Assembly: GCA_009391275.1 (NCBI GenBank)
Contig: VEXF01000003.1
Span: 1-64,000, forward strand
Length of the DNA: 64,000 nucleotides
From: SAR202 cluster bacterium AD-804-J14_MRT_500m
GTDB lineage: Bacteria; Chloroflexota; Dehalococcoidia; UBA3495; GCA-2712585
Direction of reading: 5' to 3'
Made by a program: the position numbers and the translations under genes
Shown: piece by piece, positions 36,701 to 44,246 of the stretch
Layout: each line of letters opens with the position of its first letter
How positions within the stretch are numbered: the first letter of the stretch is position 1
The notes under the pieces: model-generated
Databases searched by the model: none
The model's input: the letters and a program-made list of their open reading frames with translations, nothing else
What the model was told of the DNA's origin: nothing

Positions 36701-36945
36701 AGGGTTATGTGGTCTCCACCTGTTACTGTTACTTCTGCTCCTATGATTCCATGTACTTTTGCTGACTGGCATGCCTGTGCGAATTGCATTGCACCACTTA
36801 GATTGTCGTGATCCGTTAAGGCTAAACCGATGTATCCTAGCTCAGATGCCCTATTTGCTAGCGCTTCTACGGATGATGCACCTTCTTTAAACGAGAAATG
36901 GCTATGGCAATGTAACTCCGCATATTTAGTTTGTAATTCAGGCAT
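33748..36945 (-). CDS. dnaE2: error-prone DNA polymerase III alpha (DnaE2/ImuC)
   Basis: The 1065-residue protein is a C-family polymerase of the DnaE2 length. An N-terminal PHP domain (AELHCHSHFSFKEGASS, residues 9-25) is followed by the catalytic acids in ALDIDLDF (D415, D417) and D568 in VKIDFLALG; an OB-fold domain with LVARPLQHPLSK follows near residue 960. This is a translesion polymerase that works with ImuB after DNA damage. It is the last gene of the imuB-DUF6504-dnaE2 cassette, 175 bases after DUF6504. That gap has an inverted repeat GTGAA-N5-TTCAC (37067-37081) but no convincing separate promoter. Confidence 0.96.
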   Translation of the reverse strand: MPELQTKYAELHCHSHFSFKEGASSVEALANRASELGYIGLALTDHDNLSGAMQFAQACQSAKVHGIIGAEVTVTGGDHITLLSESSEGYSNLCRLLSLSHVLSRSQQTPELDLNLLPQHSDGIIMLSGCRRGEIPRLLTEGRHTEAQHAARRYAEYFGVDRFFIEMQHNLVNGDIRRNIKLATLARHLGLGIVASNNVHYHVRQSHQLHDCLISIRERKSLEETHRERRANSEFFLKSPLEMSTLFQEWPDAIQNTVQIAERCNFNLTQDLKYKFPDYEPPEGYTPESYLEKLCYEAARRRYGSITNRVNTRLKEEFRLIKKHGLAGFLLHYYDIVQLARKVMIDMGLSHPEIPLEERPPGRARGSSVALLVGYLIGLSHIDPLKYELSLERFLPEDLMPIALDIDLDFPRDIRERLILAIHQEWGWDRAALTGMHSRYRIKGAIRDLGRTLGLQAEQVDQLAKRVDNTHATELSSQMQGLPEFQDKIGQPGWKDLVRLAPQIDGIPRYIAQHPGGMIISSEPLTNMVPVQLGAIEGRYICQWDKDDIEAASFVKIDFLALGTLSQLQEALLLIEETDGDVIDISRINFEDEAVYDMLCAGDTIGVFQVESAAQMQTISRIRPRNLIDMAHEVGCVRPGVGVHDGIRKYILRRSKKETVAFDHPLERRALERTLGIVLFQDQLNQLAIDVGGFSPYEADQMRRAFTKKYDNTQILNKYWRRFRQGAMDRGVTAEESLKIFRKFNGHYMFPEAHAVAFGVTAYQLAWLKLYHPLEFMTALFNQQPMGFWGLETLKEDCKRHGVRIINPDINLSKSKCVIENGAIRLGLLNVLRIGNTTAQLITEERRVAGLYQSLSEFMGRTRIKREIIERLIESGAFDSLENTRRSALWETGLRYQTPSIQLPMDLPVEQDMAHLPHMSKWELMAGEYRTLNMHPGSHLLEQLRDHLPSDVLSSVALHHMHEDSWVKVAGLVARPLQHPLSKAYFITLEDEHGMIPLIIWPKVYEKFKQELREPFIMISGTISRREGTLNVVVHNVSLPRTLDLKDYPTEHFRKALRLPRPFFR

Positions 36946-37121
36946 ATATTGTTCTCAGTAAAGTCAAACGTGGTTTTAGTCGTGTATACCCTTCACGGCA
37001 TGAAAGGTGGAACTATTTTAATAGAGTACTCAGGTAAGCCAAGTTCTCTTAAAGTATTGCTATGGAGTGAACAGGTTTCACAAAATAGGCTTATGGGCCG
37101 AATGCATCGCTAGTCGGTTTT

Positions 37122-37406
37122 CTATCCGTGCTGACTGAACCATGCTCCAGTTACCAGATCGCGGACGATCGTTATCCTTTGTCCATTATCTATCTGGCAG
37201 TCGTAATACATCCGAGATACAGGTGTTTCTCTCCACCATTCATCATCAATTCTCCATATGTCTTTCACTGCCAGTACTTTCAATTGCGGATGATTTCCTA
37301 TTCTTTGTGGCCTGCCATCTGTTCCTTCCACTACTCGGACTGGATTTAATGGGTTTAAGAAACGTATTGCACCAACGCGTGTCTTCGTTCGGGTATGCGT
37401 GACCAC
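37122..37406 (-). CDS. DUF6504 small protein of the ImuB/DnaE2 cassette
   Basis: The 94-residue protein matches the conserved module FLNPLNPVRVVE-DGRPQRIG, then DIWRIDDEWWRETPVSRMYY and a terminal RDLVTGAWF. In several bacteria this module forms the C-terminus of ImuB. Here it is a separate gene starting with GTG 37406, with AAGGAGG (37414-37420) 7 bases upstream, inside the 3' end of imuB. The two genes overlap by 52 bases in different frames. It probably helps connect ImuB with DnaE2 or the clamp. Confidence 0.8.
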   Translation of the reverse strand: MVTHTRTKTRVGAIRFLNPLNPVRVVEGTDGRPQRIGNHPQLKVLAVKDIWRIDDEWWRETPVSRMYYDCQIDNGQRITIVRDLVTGAWFSQHG

Positions 37407-38530
37407 GGTTCTACCTCCTTTACATGGAATATTGGCGCTGGATTGCCCATAAGGGTATGCAGTTGCTTGATGGCTTCCTTGATTTGCTCTCGATCTTGAG
37501 CTTCAGAGAAGATGTTCTCTTGTCTCCCACGCTCTCCTGTGAATTCTGAAAGAGATAGACATAACTCTTCGACAGGCGCTGATACTTTAGTTCCTTCGAT
37601 TGATGCATTAATTCTCGATATGATTTTCTGTTGATTAAAAGGTTCTTTGGATGAAAGTCTATGCCTCCATGGTGCACCTCGGGACGCATATCCTTCCAAT
37701 ATTGCAAGCCTAGCACGCCGACCTCGCAGATCGGAGTTAGAAAGTGCTCTTTCCACTAAGATTCTTACACCTAGCATTATTCGTTCTAGTGTCGCAGCCG
37801 GTTCAGGGAAAATGAGGCGTTCAGTTACCTCTTCTTTGGGATTGCGTGCTGTTACATTACGAACGTCTATACCTCTTGAAAGTTCCCATATCAGTTTCCC
37901 TTCCCATCCAAACTGAGCTTGTAATGATGTAACATCGAGCAATTCTGTATCTCCCAGCGTATGCAGTCCGAAGCAATGTAATTGCACACGAGTCTTGTAT
38001 GACACTGGCAAATGATCAACAGAAAGTAGTTTAAGAAAGGAACTGTCTTCCGGTGCTTTGCATGGACGTCCCGGTTCGGCCAACAATGCTGACATGTGGG
38101 CAGTGAATTTACTGTTCCCGATCCCGACCTGTGCTTTCCATGTTTCTGGCGTAGCATGTTGTATTGCCTGCGCTATTCTTACATCGCTGCCGTACAGTCT
38201 TTCTAGTCCATGCAGGTCTATGTATGCGCACCCTAGATCTGGAGTTTCTACTACAGGACTGACTAGTTCCAGTGCACTAAGAATATCCTCGAATAATCTT
38301 TCTATGTAAGGTGTGTCTAACTCTAATAGCCGCACATCTTTGGCAAAGCTAACCGCTTCTTGTAGTCGCATCCCCGGACGTATTCCCGTCAGTGTAGGAG
38401 ATGAATCACATACCGTACGCCGTGATCCATTAGATTGCATTACTATCAATCCCTGAGTTGAAGTCTCTGGGTTGCGCAGAGATTCTGCCGTTACTACGAA
38501 GTGAGGTATGAGAACGCATCCGACTAGCAC
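37355..38530 (-). CDS. imuB: ImuB-like Y-family polymerase homolog
   Basis: The 391-residue protein has Y-family layout. VGCVLIPHFVVTAE at the N-terminus and CAYIDLHGLERLYG are the ImuB forms of the palm motifs; the catalytic aspartates of active Pol IV are missing, as in other ImuB proteins. It ends with EVEPWSRIPERR, a conserved ImuB tail. ImuB links DnaE2 to the clamp in damage-induced mutagenesis. GTG 38530 is the likely start, since AGAGG (38537-38541) lies 6 bases upstream. The frame is open to 38602, but that part is not ImuB-like and crosses the promoter. No imuA gene is adjacent. Confidence 0.88.
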   Translation of the reverse strand: MLVGCVLIPHFVVTAESLRNPETSTQGLIVMQSNGSRRTVCDSSPTLTGIRPGMRLQEAVSFAKDVRLLELDTPYIERLFEDILSALELVSPVVETPDLGCAYIDLHGLERLYGSDVRIAQAIQHATPETWKAQVGIGNSKFTAHMSALLAEPGRPCKAPEDSSFLKLLSVDHLPVSYKTRVQLHCFGLHTLGDTELLDVTSLQAQFGWEGKLIWELSRGIDVRNVTARNPKEEVTERLIFPEPAATLERIMLGVRILVERALSNSDLRGRRARLAILEGYASRGAPWRHRLSSKEPFNQQKIISRINASIEGTKVSAPVEELCLSLSEFTGERGRQENIFSEAQDREQIKEAIKQLHTLMGNPAPIFHVKEVEPWSRIPERRHALVQYVS

Positions 38531-38567
38531 TTGAGGCCTCTTTACGAACAAATAATCTAATATATAG

Positions 38568-38596
38568 AAAATAGAACATACGTACGTATATGTCAA
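38568..38596 (-). promoter_or_regulatory. imuB promoter with LexA-box-like operator in the spacer
   Basis: On the minus strand a perfect TTGACA (38591-38596) and TATTTT (38568-38573) are 17 bases apart. Between them lies CGTACGTATGTTCT (38573-38586), which matches the Gram-positive LexA/DinR consensus CGAACRNRYGTTYC at 12 of 14 positions. A 12-base perfect palindrome (38578-38589) overlaps it. The site is 38-65 bases upstream of the imuB GTG. LexA control of an imuB-dnaE2 cassette is known in other bacteria; here it is inferred from the site. Confidence 0.65.
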
Positions 38597-38882
38597 GGGC
38601 AAACCAAAGAGCTTTATTGGTCCTAATAGACCTAAGAAGCTAGGGATTATGTGGACGGACGCTAGAAATCGACCTTAAGGCATTTTGTTAAGGTGAAGAA
38701 TCTAATGGGAAGGCTTGATCTTGCCTTCAAAGGTTGCGTATGAAGATTAAAAAATGGCATGGAAAGGAGAAGCCCCATCACATGCCCGTAGTTCCAAGTA
38801 TTACTCAGCTATGCTTATATACAGAAAAAGCCCGGGTGACAATATTGGATTCAAATAAGATCGGGTAAATCAAAGAGGATGG
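38597..38882. other. intergenic region upstream of the imuB promoter
   Basis: About 285 bases separate the imuB promoter from the end of the PAL-like gene at 38883. A plus-strand ORF of 42 codons (38740-38868, ATG after AAAGG) is open but has weak ribosome support and no recognisable product. No terminator with a clear T-run was found. Confidence 0.3.
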
Positions 38883-39797
38883 TTAGATCCTCTTTGCATA
38901 TTTTTGCACTCCCAATTCCATCTGTGCCAAGTAGATATCTCCGTGTCTATCTACCCAAATACCGTGGCTTGCTGGAGTTTTCCATTGTGTTATGACCTGT
39001 CCGTTTTTATCCCGCACACTTACCCGACTTGTTCCAGCTGGGTTTTGTCCTACCTTGTCTAATTCTACAAAGACTTCGCTTACGAAGAATGTTCCCTCGT
39101 CATTTATAGCGAAGTCTATCGGTCGTCTAACGTTAGTCCACATATTCAGGAATCGGCCGTCTGAATTAAATACTTGTATCCTATGATTTTCGCGATCCGA
39201 GACGTATATTTGGCCATCATCTGTGACTAACAAACTATGTACTAACTGGAACTGGTACGGACCACCATTTCCAGGTTCTCCCCAGGACTGAACTAGATCT
39301 CCTTCTGGCGTAAATCTGTGTACTCGCGCATTGCGATATCCGTCTGAGACATAGAGATCGCCAGATGGGCCGGGCATCATCTTGCTTGGGAAATGAAATG
39401 GGCCGGCAGACCTTGGCACAACATCGTTCTCATCATCGAAGTCAGGCCCCACACCAGTGTCAGAATGGTTTCCGCGTTGCCCGATTATTTTTAAAGGCTT
39501 TCCTTCCAATGTAAACAAGAGAACTACTGAGTCATCCCGGTCTGTAACGTAAACTACGTCGTTTTCGATATATATACCGTGTGGTCCAGCAAATGTTCCT
39601 ACTCCCCATCCATTTACATAATTTCCGAATCGATCGAAAATCAATACAGAGGGTTCTTTTTCTCTCTGAAATACGTATACCCTGTCTTTCGAATCTGTGG
39701 CGATCATGCTGGCCCATCCCATAGTCTGACCTTGCGGCAATTTGGCCCAGCCTTCTATAAGTTCATAGGTATATTTTCCTGTACCAACGGTTACCAT
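38883..39797 (-). CDS. PAL-like beta-propeller, paralog of 11475-12353
   Basis: The 304-residue NHL-type propeller lacks a signal peptide and starts MVTVGTG like its paralog. All six PAL positions are kept: R45 (FQR), H73 (PHGI), Y154 (SDGYRNARV), H187 (VHSLL), R202 (DRENHRIQVF) and H278 (SHGI). These correspond to zinc ligands and catalytic residues of peptidyl-alpha-hydroxyglycine lyase. No PHM-type hydroxylase is close. It is divergent from the SDR pair at 39989-41549. Cleavage of an alpha-hydroxylated amide or similar carbinolamide is the natural guess. Confidence 0.76.
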   Translation of the reverse strand: MVTVGTGKYTYELIEGWAKLPQGQTMGWASMIATDSKDRVYVFQREKEPSVLIFDRFGNYVNGWGVGTFAGPHGIYIENDVVYVTDRDDSVVLLFTLEGKPLKIIGQRGNHSDTGVGPDFDDENDVVPRSAGPFHFPSKMMPGPSGDLYVSDGYRNARVHRFTPEGDLVQSWGEPGNGGPYQFQLVHSLLVTDDGQIYVSDRENHRIQVFNSDGRFLNMWTNVRRPIDFAINDEGTFFVSEVFVELDKVGQNPAGTSRVSVRDKNGQVITQWKTPASHGIWVDRHGDIYLAQMELGVQKYAKRI

Positions 39798-39947
39798 TAT
39801 TTAACCCCCTGAGTTATCACCAGTTGTTTGTCAAATACTACCCCCCTGCTGTTTTGATGTCACTGTAGATCATATGAGATTTTGTCTATAAGATTACCTG
39901 GCTTGGTGATCTTTGATTCCCAATATGAGTGTCACTGGGAATCGGCA

Positions 39948-39953
39948 TATAAT
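39948..39953 (+). promoter_or_regulatory. -10 box upstream of SDR gene
   Basis: A perfect TATAAT lies 36 bases before the SDR start and 21 bases before its AAGGAGG ribosome site. No good -35 box stands 16-18 bases upstream, so an activator may be needed, or the match is chance. Confidence 0.35.
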
Positions 39954-39988
39954 CTGCTTGCTTGGCTAGAAAGAAGGAGGTGTTCACA

Positions 39989-40744
39989 ATGCGACTTCAA
40001 GGCAAAGTAGCATTGATTACAGGAGCTGCTAGGGGAATGGGTGCGATAGAAGCAGAGTTATTTGCCAGGGAGGGAGCGTGCGTGGTGATAGCCGATGTTC
40101 TTTGTGATCAAGGCCGGCGTACTGAATCCAAGGTACTTGAATCCGGTGGAACAGCTTTTTATTCGCAACTAGACGTAACTAACGAAAAGCAGTGGGTTAA
40201 TGTTATCCAAGATACTGTTGAACGTTACAAAAGGTTGGATATCCTAGTCAATAACGCCGGTATCAGTGGGGATGCCGTGGATTTGGAACACATGGATACC
40301 GAATCCTGGGATCAGGTCATGGATGTGAATGCTAAAAGCGTATTTCTTGGAATGAAACACGCTATACCAATTATGCGACGTTCAGGTGGAGGGTCGATTA
40401 TTAACATATCATCGATAGCTGGACTTATAGGAGCATGGCAGAGGAGCCCTGTTTATGGGGCATCTAAAGCTGCAGTAAGAATCCTTACAAAAAACGTCGC
40501 TCTATCGTATGCCAAAGAAGGGATTCGGGTTAACTCGATTCATCCGGGTCCTATATTGACTCCTATGACTAGAACACGTTTTACCGATCCTCAATATCAA
40601 GAGGAAGCCTTCAAAGAAATTCCATTGGGACGTCTGGGAGTTTCTGATGATGTTGCTTATGGTGCTCTTTACTTGGCATCAGATGAATCAAGCTATGTAA
40701 CGGGCGCGGAACTAGTAATAGATGGTGGTATCACTGCCCAATAG
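39989..40744 (+). CDS. short-chain dehydrogenase/reductase, first tandem copy
   Basis: A complete classical SDR of 251 residues: TGAARGMG (cofactor), NNAG, the catalytic serine in NISSIAG, YGASK with Tyr and Lys, and the terminal [11 protein letters not shown]. The start is ATG 39989 with AAGGAGG (39974-39980) 8 bases upstream; the frame is open to 39962. It is followed after 64 bases by a paralog. The central 182 bases (40306-40487) are nearly identical to the paralog's, while the flanking parts differ much more. It resembles 3-alpha-hydroxysteroid-type or cyclopentanol-type SDRs; substrate unknown. Confidence 0.9.
   Translation: MRLQGKVALITGAARGMGAIEAELFAREGACVVIADVLCDQGRRTESKVLESGGTAFYSQLDVTNEKQWVNVIQDTVERYKRLDILVNNAGISGDAVDLEHMDTESWDQVMDVNAKSVFLGMKHAIPIMRRSGGGSIINISSIAGLIGAWQRSPVYGASKAAVRILTKNVALSYAKEGIRVNSIHPGPILTPMTRTRFTDPQYQEEAFKEIPLGRLGVSDDVAYGALYLASDESSYVTGAELVIDGGITAQ
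40306..40487 (+). repeat. 182-bp near-identical block shared with 41126-41307
   Basis: The block reappears exactly 820 bases downstream with 8 differences counted by eye (about 96% identity), including a long uninterrupted identical stretch around the catalytic serine motif. Outside it the two SDR genes are far more diverged, so the block looks like a gene-conversion tract. Confidence 0.85.
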
Positions 40745-40808
40745 ATAATCTAGTATTTCCTCGCCGAGTAGACTTGTACTTACTCAAATTAAATCTTCGG
40801 AGGAATCG

Positions 40809-41549
40809 ATGCGCCTGAATGGAAAAGTTGCCGTCATCTCAGGCGCTACCCGTGGTTTAGGGGAGGCGCAAGCCAGATTATTTGCCTCTGAAGGTTGCAA
40901 AGTCATAATCGGAGGACGATCCACACATGATGGAAACAGGGTTGAATCCGAAATAAGACTGTCTGGGGGCGAATGCATTTTCGTTCCATTGGAAGTTACC
41001 CGATCGTCGGATTGGCGCAACGTGATAGATAATGCTATTCGGCACTACGATAAACTGGATATTCTGGTTAACAACGCTGGTATGAGCGTTGGTAGTGTTG
41101 ATTTAGAAAACATGAACACCGAACTCTGGGATCAGGTCATGGATGTGAATGCTAAAGGCATGTTTCTTGGAATGAAACACGCTATACCAATCATGCGGCG
41201 TTCAGGTGGAGGGTCGATTATTAACATATCATCGATAGCTGGACTTATAGGAGCATGGCAGAAGAGCCCTGTTTATGGGGCATCTAAGGCTGCAATAAGA
41301 ATCCTTAGCAAGAATGTAGCCTTGGGCTATGCTAAAGAAGGCATTCGAGTTAATACAATCCTTCCGGGACCTATATTGTCTCGTATGACTGATCCGAAAG
41401 ATCAGGAATCCGTCTTTAAAGAAATCCCATTGGGTCGTCTAGGAATTTCTGATGATGTTAGCTTTGGTGCTTTATACTTGGCATCAGATGAATCTAGCTA
41501 TGTTACAGGAGCAGAACTAGTAATAGATGGCGGTATCACTGCCCAATAA
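40809..41549 (+). CDS. short-chain dehydrogenase/reductase, second tandem copy
   Basis: A complete SDR of 246 residues, paralog of the preceding gene: TGxxxGxG is changed to SGATRGLG, NNAG is kept, and NISSIAG and YGASK give the Ser-Tyr-Lys catalytic set. The C-terminus ends like the first copy with [15 protein letters not shown] about 4 bases upstream of ATG is present at 40799-40803. The N-terminal half has diverged, so cofactor preference or substrate may differ while the shared block keeps the active site. Confidence 0.9.
   Translation: MRLNGKVAVISGATRGLGEAQARLFASEGCKVIIGGRSTHDGNRVESEIRLSGGECIFVPLEVTRSSDWRNVIDNAIRHYDKLDILVNNAGMSVGSVDLENMNTELWDQVMDVNAKGMFLGMKHAIPIMRRSGGGSIINISSIAGLIGAWQKSPVYGASKAAIRILSKNVALGYAKEGIRVNTILPGPILSRMTDPKDQESVFKEIPLGRLGISDDVSFGALYLASDESSYVTGAELVIDGGITAQ
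41126..41307 (+). repeat. second copy of the 182-bp block
   Basis: Partner of 40306-40487 inside the second SDR gene. The differences are mainly silent or conservative changes such as S-V to G-M next to the block start. Confidence 0.85.
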
Positions 41550-41623
41550 ACCATAAAGGTATCGGTAGTTGAAGACACAGTGATCATATCCGATGATTGT
41601 TGGCTTGTTGATACAACTATAGG

Positions 41624-42007
41624 TCATCCCGGAATCGCTACTGTAGCCTCTACTTCCACTTTCATGTCTGGATCCGCGAGCCCCAACACAAAAGCCAAAG
41701 TGCTGGCTGGAAGCTCGCCTGTGAGATATTGATTCCTGACGTCTCTGAAGCCTTCCAAGTCTGTTCTATCAGTCAAGTAGATCGTTGTTTTGGTTATGTC
41801 TCCGAAACCAGCGTGGACGGCAGCCAAGGCTAGTTTCAAATTCTCAAACACCTGTTGTGTTTGAGTGCGGATGTCCATGCCAGCTAGGGTGCCGTCAGGT
41901 TTTCTACCAACTTGGCCCGAGATATAGGCCGTATTTTTATCTCTTACGATGTGAACTATACCGGTAGGATCCGCCATACCTTTTGGGTTTATCCGCTCGA
42001 CTGGCAT
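41624..42007 (-). CDS. RidA-family protein lacking the key arginine
   Basis: The 127-residue protein has the YjgF/RidA fold: YISGQVGRKPDG, TQQVFENLKLALAAVHAGFGDITKTTIYLTD and the C-terminal VEVEATVAIPG. In active imine deaminases the sequence PARS carries the substrate-binding arginine (Arg105 in E. coli); here it reads PAST, so a serine occupies that position. It is therefore more likely a Rid-family variant with another activity, for example in a catabolic pathway. GAGGGAGC precedes ATG. It is convergent with the SDR pair. Confidence 0.85.
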   Translation of the reverse strand: MPVERINPKGMADPTGIVHIVRDKNTAYISGQVGRKPDGTLAGMDIRTQTQQVFENLKLALAAVHAGFGDITKTTIYLTDRTDLEGFRDVRNQYLTGELPASTLAFVLGLADPDMKVEVEATVAIPG

Positions 42008-42173
42008 GTTTTGCTCCCTCGTCTGTTTCTGTGGTGAATGTGAAAGACTTTGGTTATCGGGACTAATGGTTGAAGCGATAATACCATCTTACTACTTGAT
42101 ATTCTTCAGGACTCATTGACGGCCTCCTTTTGTCTATTTACACTCGGGGAATTCCTTTAGAAAGGGATTGTCG

Positions 42174-43772
42174 ATGTCCGTTCGCAGTTTTTGGGCTTGG
42201 GGTTTCCAGCGCGATGAGCCCGTCTACGCTGATATGCGCCGTGAAGCCAAAGCAATCTCAAAGCGGTTTCATGCCGAGGTTGTTCCACGGGCGATTCCGA
42301 CAACTTCAGATCTAGATCTCCCTCCGCCAAAGATCAGGCCACCGTCCACCTTGAGTGCTATTTGCTCAACAGATAATCATGATCGGGCCTTTCATTCATA
42401 TGGGCGCAGTTATCCAGATCGCATAAAGGCTTTCAACATGATGTTCTCAAATCCGCCAGATGTCATCGCACGTCCCACCAGCGAAGATCATATTGAATCA
42501 ATATTGGATTGGTGCTCGCAGTTTGGATATGCTGTGATCCCATTCGGTGGAGGTTCATCAGTAGTTGGTGGCGTTGAACCCCCAATCGACTATCCAGGCG
42601 TTGTGAGCATTGATCTTGAACATATGAATAGCCTCCTTACTGTAGATCTCAGTTCCCGTTCTGCATTGATCCAGGCAGGTGTGTTAGGGCCTGCGTTGGA
42701 AGGTCATCTGAAAGGCTATGGACTTACGCTAAGGCACTTTCCTCAGAGCTTCCAGTTTTCTACTTTGGGAGGATGGATAGCTACTCGATCCGGTGGACAC
42801 TACGCCACTAATCACACTCATATAGACGATTTTGTGCAATCTATCAGGGCTTTAACTCCAACCGGGGTTTGGGAATCATCCCGTTTACCGAGTAGTGGTG
42901 CTGGTCCAAGTCCTGACAGGGTTCTTCTGGGAAGTGAAGGATCACTAGGCATTATCACCCAAGCATGGATGAGACTTAATAGACGGCCCAGATTTCGTGC
43001 CTCAGCAGGAGTGATTTTCCCTTCATTTATCTCCGGATCGCGAGCGGTTCAAAATATAGTGCAATATAGACTAGGACCCTCCAACTTGCGGCTATTGGAT
43101 GCTGGGGAGGCGAGAAATGCGGCAGGGTTGGACGGGAAGCACGCACTTTTGATGCTAGGATTCGAATCCGCTGAGGTCCCGCAAAGGTTTAATATGGATC
43201 AAGCGATTGAAATTGCTCGGAACTACGGTGGGTTGATATCGGATGATGATATTTCGGTAACCGAAGGATCTGGTGGGAATCCAGGACGCCAAGGTCCTGT
43301 GGGTCGGTGGCGAGACTCGTTTATAGGTGCCCCATATCGAGACAACACGATGATTGCTTTGGGTCTATTGCGCGATACATTCGAGAGCGCCGTGACGTGG
43401 GATAATTGGCCGGCTTTCGATGCAAAGGTTCGTGACGCGGTTAATAGGACATTAAGACGGGTTTGTGGTGGAGGGGAAATTACGTGTAGGTTCTCGTATG
43501 TTTATCCGGATGGTCCTGCACCTTATTATACATTTACAGGTCTTGCTCGCCGAGGATCCGAGATTGAGATGTGGCGTGAAATTAAAATAGCAGCATCTGA
43601 TGCAATAATAGAGTTTGGCGGAACCATAACTCATCACCATGCGGTTGGGCGTATGCATAAGCCATGGTATGAGAGACAACGACCTGATCCATTTTCACGT
43701 GTTCTCAGAGCAGCTAAGAGATCGCTGGATCCTAAATGGATCCTTAATCCTGGTGTATTGCTAGATCCTTAA
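42174..43772 (+). CDS. VAO-type FAD-binding oxidase, alkyl-DHAP-synthase-like
   Basis: The 532-residue flavoprotein has the FAD-binding PCMH domain with PFGGGSSVVGGVEPP (around residues 120-135), FSTLGGWIATRSGGHYA and GSEGSLGIITQAWMRL, and a C-terminal substrate domain. The triple histidine THHHAVGRMH near residues 483-492 is the diagnostic active-site motif of alkyl-dihydroxyacetonephosphate synthase and close bacterial relatives. Ether-lipid synthesis is one possibility; oxidation of hydroxy acids is another. ATG 42174 has AAAGGG 7 bases upstream. Confidence 0.84.
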   Translation: MSVRSFWAWGFQRDEPVYADMRREAKAISKRFHAEVVPRAIPTTSDLDLPPPKIRPPSTLSAICSTDNHDRAFHSYGRSYPDRIKAFNMMFSNPPDVIARPTSEDHIESILDWCSQFGYAVIPFGGGSSVVGGVEPPIDYPGVVSIDLEHMNSLLTVDLSSRSALIQAGVLGPALEGHLKGYGLTLRHFPQSFQFSTLGGWIATRSGGHYATNHTHIDDFVQSIRALTPTGVWESSRLPSSGAGPSPDRVLLGSEGSLGIITQAWMRLNRRPRFRASAGVIFPSFISGSRAVQNIVQYRLGPSNLRLLDAGEARNAAGLDGKHALLMLGFESAEVPQRFNMDQAIEIARNYGGLISDDDISVTEGSGGNPGRQGPVGRWRDSFIGAPYRDNTMIALGLLRDTFESAVTWDNWPAFDAKVRDAVNRTLRRVCGGGEITCRFSYVYPDGPAPYYTFTGLARRGSEIEMWREIKIAASDAIIEFGGTITHHHAVGRMHKPWYERQRPDPFSRVLRAAKRSLDPKWILNPGVLLDP

Positions 43773-43935
43773 TCTGATTACTATTTACGAATGCCTATAA
43801 GATCTAAATCGTAAGCAAACGATCAAGTTGGAGACCGAAGAGCATTAAAACATTCATTAAGAGGCATTGATCTTGCCTGGAACATACTACCAAGAAATGG
43901 TAACTTCTATACATAAATAAAGGTGGAGGTCAGAC

Positions 43936-44082
43936 ATGGCTTCATCAGGGTCCAAACTTTCTCTCATTTGGCGGCTTCATAACATGACCTGCCTTGCATG
44001 GATTCTTAACATAGGACCGATAAAAAAAATCGAACCCGGGTGTCGAGCTGTAGCTAAGCTTATTGAAGAGAACAAGGACTGA
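43936..44082 (+). CDS. small ORF, 48 residues, unknown
   Basis: An ATG at 43936 with GGAGG (43925-43929), 6 bases upstream, opens a 48-codon frame to TGA 44080. The peptide is basic with one hydrophobic stretch (TCLAWILNIG) that could be a short membrane segment or amphipathic helix. It sits in a 474-base gap between the FAD oxidase and a hydrolase gene, about 160 bases before the latter. I recognise no family. The good ribosome site is the main support. A weak hairpin with TTTTTT lies downstream near 44110-44150. Confidence 0.4.
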   Translation: MASSGSKLSLIWRLHNMTCLAWILNIGPIKKIEPGCRAVAKLIEENKD

Positions 44083-44246
44083 CCCAAAATCAGTCTAATT
44101 GCTGTCTCGGTGGAGGCGGCTTGAAATACCACCTCGGTTTAATATTTTTTAAATCTTCCGGCACTGACTTATTCATAGTCTAACTTCCGTTGGTTTTCTG
44201 CGGATGGTAATCTATCCATATGATTACATTGCGTAGGAGGCCCTCT

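Noticed and set aside
37067..37081. GTGAA-N5-TTCAC as a second LexA box before dnaE2
   Set aside because: Only about 9 of 14 consensus positions match, with poor right half; it does not qualify next to the much better site upstream of imuB.
38740..38868. 42-codon ORF upstream of the imuB promoter
   Set aside because: Ribosome site is weak and no conserved motif is seen; mentioned only in the intergenic entry.
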